From Membranipora membranacea (taxonomy: Eukaryota; Bryozoa; Gymnolaemata; Cheilostomatida; Membraniporidae): a stretch of 60,000 bases of DNA. This document shows, piece after piece, positions 1-12,000 of the stretch; position 1 is the stretch's first letter, and each line of letters opens with the position of its first letter. The notes beneath the pieces were generated by a model. That model searched no databases, was not told the DNA's origin, and saw only the letters and a program-made list of their open reading frames with translations. Made by a program: the position numbers and the translations under genes. The stretch lies in the NCBI GenBank assembly GCA_914767715.1, contig OU612071.1, positions 5,458,001 to 5,518,000 on the forward strand, in the 5' to 3' direction.

Positions 1-68
1 ACCTCCCTCACATGCTAGAGGTAATCCTGATACAGCAGGACAGTACAATCCAGCAGGACACTCAATCT
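1..68 (-). CDS. exon 0 (partial, most 3' in window)
   Basis: Starts after an acceptor at 69-70 in phase 1 and runs off the left edge. Reads EIECPAGLYCPAVSGLPLAC. Its first codon is completed by the last base of exon 1 (G + AG, Glu). The gene continues 3' of the window. Confidence 0.8.
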
Positions 69-3000
69 CTGAACGGGAATCAGAACCTGATAAACAGAGA
101 AGAGAATTAGGAAAAACATGTTGAATGAACAAGAGCCATAACAAAGGGAAGAATGCATATTTTTAGAAACCTGGAGAGGGGTGTTATTTCAGTTGTTTAC
201 TTCCAAAATCCTTAGGCCATCTTTCGTGGTTGGGATGAACGTGAATTGCTAGACTTCACCCACCTGAAAGACCAATATAGAAAGGACTGAAAGCAAATTG
301 TTTTCAAAGATTTGACTTGCCTCTTCTACTACCATAGTTGCCAATAGTTGCCAATAATTGCCCAAAGAAGAAATTTTAATCGTAACAACATTCAATATCA
401 AAATAGAGTTTATAATATTATATATAGCTGGTATGAATATTTAAGAAGTTTTCCATAACCACAATTCTGTTTTAGAAAATCCAACAACTAAAAGCTAGAC
501 TAACGCTGTATGACCTAAATTTATTGAAATGTGGTGTATATGTAAACTAATAGAACCAATTTACCTTCCGGGCAGTAGTATCCCTCCACACAGTCAGCGT
601 CGTGATCTGTTAGTCCAGTACCTTCACAAGCGAATCCAGCCTCACATAAGTCACACTCTGTAGAGTTAGTCAGTGACGTACCGTTACTGTAAGTACCTAC
701 AGGGCATCTCTCTGGTGTATGTGTGCCTGAAGGAACATCAGCAGAGAAAATAAATTGCCACATAAACTCAAAGCTGGAATGAAAATTAGCTATAATTGCC
801 TCTGATGTGCTGTTGGGTGTTGGAAACAGCCAATCAGATTCATGTTTAATGTTCAATCATATGACATAGTTCAGCGAAGTGTTTTATGTAAATTAGACCT
901 AACTTTGTTCATTGGTTTCCCCTTTTACTTATTTCTTAGTTGTACGAGCGGATGTGTACGGTGTTTGGGTTGGGTACAACAAAATGGTTGAGACTCAAAA
1001 TCAACAAGGCAAAATGTCTCAGTGTTTCACTTTCATCTAGAGACAGGTAATGGAGATGAACACGCTCCAGTACTGCTAATTGACAAAATTAAGATACTGC
1101 CCTGTTGAACATTTTTCAGGCTAGAGATGTCATTGTCCTTAAACTTAGATGGCAGGCTCTCCAGATGAATAATAGAGATGTGCCTCTAGTTGTTACAGTA
1201 ACTTACCAAGAGGGCAGAATCTACCGGGAGGACAGATATTGTGTGTAGACATGGTGCTGGCTGATCCACAGAAGTATCCAGGATCACATAATCCTGCTGC
1301 TTCTAATAAGGCTACATGGTCACAGTAGTATCCTGTACAATAAATCAATGTAGGTTGCCGCCGGTTAGTTATAAAGAGCGCTATCAAAACAATTTCATCA
1401 GATACTTCTAACTCACAGTGTCGTGGACACTTCATGAGTAAGCAACCCAAAAATATGTTACCGGAATGCATATCGCAACAATTTCAAAAAGTACTATTTC
1501 AGAGGATGTCTGATCATGACTAGATAATCATACTAGAAAGAATCGGAGCGAGATTTACGAGCATATCTCATGCTCACAATGATTGACAAAAATCTGACTA
1601 CGGGTCATTATTGAGTTCCCTTGTTCCCATGCTTACCTGGGTCACAGTTGGTACATTGAGTGACGTTTCCTAGCCCTGTAGAGTTACTATAGGTTCCTTG
1701 AGGACACGAGACGGGTTCAGCCGTCTCCTCCTCGCAGTAATAGCCTTCAGGACAGATGTTAGCATCAGTTCCCTGATCAGGAGCTGCTTGTATAGCTCCA
1801 GTTCTACAGTAATATCCAGGGGCACATGGGGTGGACGGCCATATGGTACCCGCAGTACAATAGAAACCACCTGTAAGAATAAAGCAATATGTTATCAGAG
1901 ACAAACTCATTATATTATACAGCCTGAACATTGAAGGCTTACCAATTCAGACTGATAAATCCTTTTAAGAAGTTGGACAGCTGAAATTTATCCAAAAAGT
2001 GCTCAATCTCAAACTAATTTGAGCATTATTGATATGTATCTGCATGCCATGTGTCTATTTGCATCTAACCTTGATATGCAAACACTTATTTTGAACAGTA
2101 AAGTGGCTGCATTAAGAGGCTAACTAACCAGCTAAGTCTCATTTTAAGAGAACAGATACATAGACAAGCTTATTTATACGCATCAGACGCATCAGAAGGC
2201 TGATTTGCACCAGATTAGTCTCTATTTAGGATTACAGATAATAAGACAAGCTTACCAATACAGCTCTGACATTCACTCTCAGCAGCCAGAGTAGTACCGT
2301 TATTAAATGTACCAGCAGGGCAAGGGTACTCCTGAGAAGACCTGTAATATACATAATGACGTAAAACCTTAGGTTGTTGTTGCTGAATACATTATCTAGT
2401 AGAGCAACCTCTCATTGGAAGTGATGCTTACTCCCTATCGGGGCATAATAGGTCGAGAAACTACTGGGTTTATCTCATTTGTAAGCACAACAATCGATGT
2501 AAGACTGAGAGTTGTCTCTTTGAATTTAATGTTTAAATAGATATAAGATCAGACAACTCCAAATTTAGACAGATATAATATCGCGCGTTGACAATAAAAG
2601 ATAATTGCATGTGGAAGGGACTGCGGAAGGTCATCATTATCCTTGGTGCCAGAGTTATTGAAAGCATTTGGTAGCCTTTTAATTGACTAAAGTGAACCTG
2701 ACTGCACGGCTGGCATGTATTCCACATAAGTGCAAACCCAACAAGGGCAAAAGGTTTAAAAATAAAGAAATTTGAGGAAGATTCAATATCATATATAAGA
2801 AGACTTACTTTGTTCCGTTGATACAGTAGTGACCTGGCGGACACGGATACAGGGTGTAGTTATATATAGGAGCTATACCAGAGTCACAGTAATATCCCGC
2901 CGGACACTCCTTACAGTCCGGCTGTCTTGTCTCATCCTGATACGTCCCTGGTACGCACAGATCAGGTGCTTCAGATCCTGAGAAGAAAGAAAGAAATGAG

Positions 3001-6000
3001 GGGTTGTTAGGATGCTAGTTTTAAACCTAAGCGGAACATATGTGATGATATGTATTGTTGGTTGTTAACGTTCCATGGCTGCAAGCTTAGCATCCTCATC
3101 ATTTCATTCTGGATATCAACAAAAAGCTAATTGAAAGGCCTAGTATAAGTCAGGAAACTTTTAATGGCATTTGGTTGATTCTGTTTCAATCAAAGAATAT
3201 GATTCAATATAGCCATGAGACTGTGATTTCATTTGCTCCATAAGGATCTCAACACTTGAAAACCAGTAAGACTCAAAGATTGAGGTCTTATACAGAACCT
3301 GATTGGGCACAGTGTTGTGTAGCTACCCGTCTCATTTATGACACGGGACTATATTGTATACCATATGTCGAATCATGTAGCCTGAGTGTCTTCACAAGGA
3401 ATTCGATCTAACCACATATAGCCAGAATTCTATAATCTGGGATGGGCGTGCATTAAATATTTAGTAAAAATAGATTCTAACAATCAGAGATACACATGCT
3501 TATGATGTAATCGCAGTGCCGATATATTTACCTGTTGGACAGTTGTAGCCTACAGGACATTCATAACCAGCAGGGTTATCTACAGTCTGTCCCTCCTCAC
3601 AGTAATATCCCGCTAAACAATCTCCTGATACAGAGCTTAATGCTGAGGTGTTACAGTAGCTTCCAGGTGTACACTGGGTAAAAGAGAGAAGTTAGTATCA
3701 GGATTATGAAGAAGACTGATGTTTGATATGAGATGTGGACAGGTAAGTGAATAGTGGGTAACTTATTAGTTTTTCAGTAGGTTTGGAAGAGCAAAAACGA
3801 TATAATAGCAGGCTGGTTGTCATTTTCTCGACATATTGAAGAAAATAGTAGATTAATGGACAACAAAGCGAATACAATAGTTAGGTTAATTGAGGTGTCG
3901 AGTGTAGAATCTTACCGATTCTGGTGTCTGAGCCATAGAATTAATCACATTCAGTATATGGTCTAAACTTATCAAACCCTGATTTAATTGAATTTTAATT
4001 TAATTTCCCCAAGCTTAAATACTACCAAAAGACCAATGCATGTTATAGTCAGGCAGTAACTTAGGCACTCTTTCCATCATCAATAATAGTAGAGCATTGA
4101 ACTTTTTTAACATGCAAATCTGACTTAACTTCACCATAAGTAACTGCCTGACATACATCGGTCTTTGGATAGTCTCAGTTACACATTTACTTACGATAAT
4201 ACACCACGTCTCATTTGTCGCTCTATAACTAGGCTGGTAGTATCCGGCATCACAAGCAGTCTCAGATCCTGAACCTTCCAGACAGTAATATCCCGGGCCG
4301 CACTGATCGCCACCCTCACCGTTAGGTATCACTGAAAAAAAAGAATCAACGCAATGTAAAGTTACTGTGATCACACAAGCAGGAGAAATTTGGTTAAGTC
4401 ACAGGTGCTCTCATAAATTTGTTTGTCTCATGATAACAAGCATCATTTTTAGATTCATAATGGATATTAACACCATGTATCAATCTTAAGGATTCTAATT
4501 AGGCGCTTTTTTAATTGTATTTCAGATTCTAGCATCGATTGTTAGGAATATTTAAAATATTAAATCGATTGACTCAATTTTTGCTAAGTGTTTCAGCCTG
4601 ACAAACCCTACGCTTTGGAATTGTTACCCCTTGCAGTAGGAGAACACAACTGCTGATACATTGGAGATTGCACCATCAGGTAAAATTATTCACGCCATGT
4701 CACGTGTATGGCGAGAATCACGTCAGCGAGCACGCTGCTCATTCTTTTGAGTTTCCGACACAATCAGAGTAAGTTTTGTTTTTTGGATTGATTCCATTGT
4801 TTGCAGTTCTGATTACTCATTGTGCTTATCCAATGAGTAAACTAAACATGAACTAAAGAATCAATGAACCAATTGATCTGATAATCATAAAAATATTTTC
4901 TGAATAGCTCCGACTTTAAAACTTTGCAGAACGATGGAGGAGTAACAGGGCTATTACTCCTTGCTAGTAAGTATTGAGTTGAGACGTGTGTTTTGTTTTA
5001 AAGTTTACCCTATAAATCTCCATTTTCAAATCCACCATGTCACTGTATGATTAACATTTTCTAAAATTTAGATTTAGATTTATTAGGTATTTTTGTCAAA
5101 GACAAAATACAATTATTCATGGAATGCTCTGTTGTTTAAAACTTTTATACTAGTTGGTACAAAACTCTGTAAAAATCTGCTTGTACGTATCTTAGGCATT
5201 ATGTAATTACTCCTTGGACAACTATAACAATGATTTAAAATGTGATCATTGAACTCAATAAAATCGGTGGCTAGTTTATAAATGCGTTGGGCCACAAAAT
5301 TGTCCATGTTAATAGCAAATCTGTTCTGATTAAAAAGCTTTAACAGTCTAGCGGGTCATTAGCATTAGATGAAAAATACCAAAGCTCGATATTGTATGCT
5401 AAAATCGGAAAAAATGGAGTTTTGATAAAATGCTCCTGCTGTAAGATGCTGGGCTGCCTGCTTGGACTGCCATTGATAAATAAATAATCATAAATAGCAT
5501 GCGTTCTACTGAAGCTCAGTACCTTCTCTTTAGTCTTCTTGGCATTAATTAAAAGATTGACAGATTTGCATTTCTCTAAAACTTCCTCAATGGCATCACA
5601 ATAAAAGGATGCATCAGTTTTAAAATCTAAAAGCCCTATGATTGCCATGTCATCAGCATATTTTAAAATCTTGATACTCTCATGCTCTGTTTGAATAAAA
5701 TCGGTGTATATAGAAAATAAAATTGGTGAAAGCACACAACCCTGAGGGCATCCAATATCACAGTTTAAAGGGGTGGATTGAGAGTTACCCAAGCGTACAA
5801 ATTGCTGCCTATCCGTCAAAAATGAGTTGATAAAAGTTAAAAGATATGTTGGAACTCCTAACTTGTCAATTTTATCTAGTAAAATAGATGGCACTATTGT
5901 TGTTGATGATGATGCAGGATCAAGACATAAATTATCCAATTCTTGTTTATTTATTGCTTCTCACGCTACTTGGGCATTTATCATTTCCTTTCAAAACTTT

Positions 6001-9000
6001 CTGTTTAATCTGGATCAAACAGTGCACCCACGGTGCTTGTCCATATGCCTGCTGAAACACATCACTAGCACCATTACTTGTACTTGATCTGTTTCATCAT
6101 GGTCAGCTAGTAAGCTTGAGGTTTGCCTGTGCTTACTTTGATGTGCACCAATATGATAATTTCAACTTTTAGACTGTCTGCCTCACTAATCCCATTTTCA
6201 CGCTCAGCTACAAAATCTCTTTCCAATTTTGTGTTGGCCTGGATTATTCGCAGTTTTTGATTACATTTCAAAATTAAATGGAATGACCAGTCAGATTTGA
6301 TCAATTATCAGTCAACGCTCTATATACATGACCTTGAATTCAGTACATACCTGAGGTTGAGCATGGAGTTAGAGACTACATGGTTTGAGTTAACATATAT
6401 TTAAAGAAATTCTTGATGTACCAGTTCTATGGTGTCCACAAGTATCTCAATTTTCTTTATTTTTAGATGATATATATTAAGAACTTTGTTTTTGAATGCC
6501 CTGTCTGTACTTTGGACAGACCCAGGCTGTTCATAGTGTTGCCTTGCAGACACGCTGTCTGCGGAGAATGTGCATGGAACATTAGGCAGGCAGGGCCATC
6601 CTCTTGCCCAGTGTGCAGAGGACCTCTGCCCCCACTACCAGGTATGATATTGTTTTGGTTGACAAAATCAATGTGTTCATAGTATAGTGATTGATCGGTT
6701 GGTTCTAGCTTGAAACTCTTGTGATATAAGATCTTATATGCACTCAGCCTTACTAGTGAGGCTTGTTTACCCAGGTCAAAATTAACTAGTTTGATGTAAA
6801 ACAGGCAGAAGAACACAGTATCCGGTATAAATCCATAGAACAACTTTACACAAAATTTACTAATAAGAGACTCAGTTGGGAGTGGTATTCAATTAATTCC
6901 AAAAAATGATATAAGATCCTCTCAAAGAAATCTTTTATTACAGAGGCTAGAAGGAGATATTGGCTATTGTGGCTATGGGTTGTTGTTGCTAGAAGGGGAA
7001 ATCGGCTATTATGGCTATGGGTAGTCGTTGCTAGAAGGGGAAATCGGCTATTATGGCTATGGGTAGTCGTTGCTAGAAGGGGAAATCGGCTTTTATGGCT
7101 ATGGGTTGTTGTTGTTGTTGATGTGTAGCCAGTGTCTTAGCAAGTAACAACCACACAGGTGAGAATAAATTTCATACATTTGACCGCTATCCCATTAAAT
7201 ATTACTGCTCACTGTGTTAAATTTATCTACCGATGACCAAAATACGAATAGTATCGAAGTGTGTGAGGTCTCAACTAAAGCTTCCCATCAATCTGATATG
7301 TCAGATTTGTTGTGTAATGGCCCTAAAGAGAGTCGTGTCGATACACAGACCTACATTTATCTGTACGCAACAACCTATAGACTTTCCTCATTTTATCTTT
7401 GTAGGACAGATGGTTCTCTCAAACTAGCCACCTAGTCAACCTACCAACCTAGTCAATTTGTTAAGTTTCTTGTTGGAAAATTTTTAAAAATTGTTTTTCT
7501 GACTTACTTGCTAAAGAAAATAAATAAAATATTAATGATGAAAAAGAAACCTGAGAAGTATAACAACATACTGAAGAATTGTTTCTACAGTCTGATCACA
7601 TGATTCAATCACTTACTTGTGGTACTGTTGAGTGAGCAGTAGTAACCAGCAGCACATAACCCTCCGGTCTCATTCATCTTATCTCTGTGGCAGTAATACC
7701 CGGGATCACATGGTATAGGGGCAGAACTTCTGAGCGGACAGTATTCACCAGCTATGCAGTATCCGCCCTCGGGCAAGTTAGGCTGGGCTAACCATGATCC
7801 TAGCTCACAGTACCAACCTGGGTCACACTCAGCTGTGGGGGCGGAGTTACCTGTACCCTCACAATACCTGTAAATAGATAGTTGGAGAGGATAATTAATA
7901 ACATCAAGTGTATTAGTCTTCTATTGGAAAATAATATGCTAACTAACTATTGTCCCCCTATGCAAGGCTCGCAAGCGTCACCGACGCCTTACTTTGATAA
8001 GTCGTAACTTCAGTCCTAGTTGGCCAATTGATCTATTCTTGAGCTCATTTTGAAGCTCACTGGCTGTAGCAGTTGTTCTGATTTGATTTGAGCCTTATTT
8101 CATATATACTTCAAAGCAACAATAAGCTAAGCATTGTAGAGCTAAAATTCACGCAGGCATATTCCCTTTCGCTCTCTATTGTGCTAGTATTGTATAGAAG
8201 TCTGACTGGTTGTAAATCACTTTTGTGAAGATAGCGCACACAGCATGTTTAGTACTTATGAACTTTTATGATTTTCTCTTGCCGCAAGTTTGAATGTTAC
8301 AATATTAGCTTTGAGTAATAACATACCATCCTGGAGTACATGGTGTACATGAGGTGCCATTGTGTTGTCCCTCAAGTCTGTTAAATGTTCCCTGAGGGCA
8401 GGCAAACTCCAGATCGTATGTGGTACCGTTAGGACAGTAATAGCCCGAGGGACAGACTGTGTCGGCGTAGGTAGTGGAGTTAGTGAGGCAGTAGTAACCT
8501 GCGGGACATTCCTGACAGTCAGGCTGGCCTTCCTCATCCTACGGACAAAGAAGAAGGCTTAGTTCATGGACTCAACAATTAGGGTGAGACTGTAATGATT
8601 TTGAATGAAAATGTAACTTGTGATGTGCCGCCTAGCTAGCTGACAATGAAATGCCACTACCAGCTATTCGACACAGTTTTAACTGCTACTTGTAATGTGA
8701 TGCTATTGCAATGTGTCATGGAAAATAACAAAGAACTGTTAGCATTTTTACAGTTTAATGGTGTTTATTTTTACTACATTCTCTCTAGCCTTGTTACACT
8801 GCCCTGACAAGGATACTTTCTATCAGATCACATTCCTTTGTACTCTTGCACTTTGTACTCTTGCACTTTGTACTCTTGCATTTTGCAATCGATTCATAGT
8901 AGTAAGTTATAGTGTGGGGAATTTCAGTCTTTGACTGTTATATATATTAAGCACTGAGGACACATTCTATTCATACATTCTAATCATACATTCTATTCCT

Positions 9001-12000
9001 ACACATGTTTTGTCTGTTATAATAATCCTTTATTAATGCTACGACTGTAACTATTTTTAGCAAGCTTACACTCTTCCCTCTTAAAACTTGACACTTCATG
9101 TTTGCTAGCGGGCCGAGACTAAACGCACTGATTATCTTTACTGATTTATACATTAAATCTTTGTAACTCTGTTAGTTTTAGTTAGATAGTTAGTACACAA
9201 TAAAATCATAGTATAGTTGATAAACAACACATTTTTATGCCTGGCTGGTAGCCTTGTTTTAAACAGACTTTTCGACTGGCAGGTTGCCGTTAAGCCTTAC
9301 GCGTTCATCAGAACAAGTTGGAGATCGGGAATAATTATGCCAAGCCCATGCTGGCTATCCTGACAAGATAGAATTTCCCGACAATACAGCAGAAAATTTC
9401 ATCATGGCTAGACAAATGACCATTCAACAGTGTTGCATGACTCATGACTCTGACATTGTTCAATAGAACAGATGTCTACACTAGATTGAAAGGTATGTTC
9501 ATGGGATAACATAGTCAATGTGTTGGCTCCTGATTGGCCAACACATCAGCCAGGGATAACGCACAAAAAAGTAACAGGGAAATTTCATATTAGTAATCCT
9601 ATGCTGAGTCATGTGGAGATTTTCCATGAGTCAGGCAGGAATTTTCCATCATATTCAACTAACTAACCAAGGTGCTGGTTACTAACTAACAAGATTAAGA
9701 TTCAGGGACTTTGTTTAGTTCATTGACCAGATCTAACCAATGTGTCGGCTCTGATCAGTTGGGTGAAGCAAGAGAGCCAATGTCAATCATAATTATGTAG
9801 GCTGCCTTGGGAAGGGTAGGAGTTGTCCCCTCATGAAATCAGGGGAAAACTTTCTTTAAATCTTTGGATTTTTCCGGTCCAATTCATATAGAGTGAAATG
9901 AGTTTTTCTCTGATTTTTAGAGGAGACAACTTTTTATCGAAGCAAAAGCAAGTGTGGACAAGTTTTGTCCCCCACCCCACAACAAAGCTTGCCAAGACAG
10001 GCTATGATCAGTCCTGAGGCTCTACCTACTCATATGGTCCCTATCAAGTACCACAATGACATCAAGACTACACTATTATCATGTGTATCTCTTATCGTTT
10101 GAGTCAATTAAGTACAAGTACCCAACATATACCCGCCCCTCATTAGTAAAATTGAACTCGGGTTGTCACACCAAATTCCTTGTGATCGTACTCGAGTTTA
10201 GTGGATTAGTTCACTCTCTATCGAGCGTAGATATACATGCAATTAGTATATCACGTGATCAGTGTGATCAAGAACAGTATTTGATTGGCTATCTCTGTGT
10301 CACCTGATAAGTTCCGGCTGGACAGCTGATTGGTAGTCGAGTCTCTCCTGGGCACTGATAGCCTGTGGGACAGAGTCCACCACTTCCTGTGTTATTATTG
10401 TTGGGGGCGATAGTATCTACTCCGTACTCACACCAGTAACCTGGAGCACAAGCTCCAGCAGGGGAAGTCAGGTTTGTTACATCACAGTACCATCCTATGG
10501 ATATATCATTATACATGATATGATATAATATAATATATATTAACATAATATGTATGATATATGTGAGAAGGATTTGTTTGTTGTGTTAGTAACTTTTTTA
10601 CATCTCATCAAACACAACCAGAGCCAAGCAAAGATTACGATACAAGTAGCCCAAAATCATCTAGAATCGTATTCGTACTTCCACCCAGCAGTTGAAATGA
10701 GCCCAACTTGACAATATAAACATGTCTGGGGATCAAAGTCTAGCAAACTGCTTAGAAGATGAATCAAATTACAAATCAAACCAGAGTCCGAAAGATCTTC
10801 ACATCAACAGCACTTGGTGGGATGTTATATGTGAAACGCCATACCTCCATCACAGTCGAGACACTGAGTTGTCTGATATAGTCCGAGTTCATTACTGTAG
10901 GTACCAGCTGGGCATGCCTTCCAGTCCATTCCTGTACCTGCGGGGCAGAAGAATCCTCTGGGACACAGTCTATGTCCTGTAGTGCTGTTTCCTTCCACAA
11001 CCTAGAAAGGGGAAAATACAATTTTTAGAATCTTTGATGCAGAAGTTGATGAACTTAAAACATGCGCAGTTTACTTTTTGCACAAAACATTTAAATTGAC
11101 TAATCTGTTAGTCATCCTTCGCAGAAAAACTCTATTGCTAAGTATTGTAATGTGAATTTTGGGTTTGCAATGAATGCAGGGGAGGTAATAACTGATAGCT
11201 GAAAGTCAAGTTATAAATAGCATCATACCTCTTCTGGTACGCAGTAGTACCTATCAGGACATGTGTCACATGCAGCTTGTAGACTGAGGTTTGTAAATGT
11301 TCCAGCATTACAGGGGACGGGTAGAGAGCTCCCCAGTGGACAGTGCAGACCTATGGGACATGGGTACTCAGTTGGTGCAGAGACAGACACTCCACCAGGA
11401 CAATAGTATCCCTCATCACAATCAGCTACTGGTGCAGTCAGACCTGCCATATGAGAACGGTAACCGCATTATAAACAGACATGCCATAGTGTTAAGATGG
11501 GACAAATTTTCAAATAATCACTATCAAGTATGCTCAACAATCTACAGCCAACCACCAAGATTATGTCCAACAATTGATGTACTACTTCTATAAAAATGAC
11601 CAATTACACTTGTAAAGGATTAATAATTGTCAAATACCAATAAATGACCTGCTAAATTATTCTTCTATATTGTTCTTCTATTCGTTAAACTAAATTTTTG
11701 TTGCCATTTCTAATTGATCTAGTCGTTATCTTCTCTTAATCGTCTGCACATACCTGTATCATTGCAGTAATACCCTGGATCACAGTCAGTACACTGAGTA
11801 ACATTGAATAGCTCGGGGGTGTTGGAGTACGTCCCCTCCGGACATGGTGTAGGAGACTGAGAACCCTGAGGACAGAAGCTGCCCTCTGGGCACTGCTCCT
11901 GATCAGTCTGTATCGAGCCGTTAGGACAGAAATATCTGAAATCAGTAAACAAATTATTAGTTGCACGTAAATTTGAATTGTATTTTTGAAATACATTTTA

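Larger units (their letters stand above)
69..3531. other. introns between exons 0 and 6
   Basis: Six introns of about 300-550 bp. Apart from family-1 copy A and a small CCAATAGTTG duplication at 335-362, I see no genes, RNAs or strong repeats. Confidence 0.6.
8539..10303. other. 1.8-kb intron between exons 9 and 10
   Basis: Holds the 15-bp triplet repeat, the ATGTGTTGGC hairpin and family-1 copy B. A GAGGAGACAACTTTTTATCG segment near 9920 is one of several dispersed agttgtctcc-type pieces. No coding signal on either strand. Confidence 0.6.

Noticed and set aside
3916-3927. Possible 12-nt micro-exon (ACACCAGAATCG) with AG and GTAAG borders
   Set aside because: Exons 7 and 6 already join as CII-CTPGSYC, the regular CxxC spacing; inserting TPES would break it.
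6107-6304. Minus-strand frame upstream of the LINE fragment as possible LINE N-terminal part
   Set aside because: No RT or endonuclease motif, and not contiguous in frame with the RT blocks.
7214-7435. Plus-strand frames after the RING gene as further exons
   Set aside because: Two overlapping frames without motif; a possible acceptor near 7403 exists, but no donor pairs with it convincingly.
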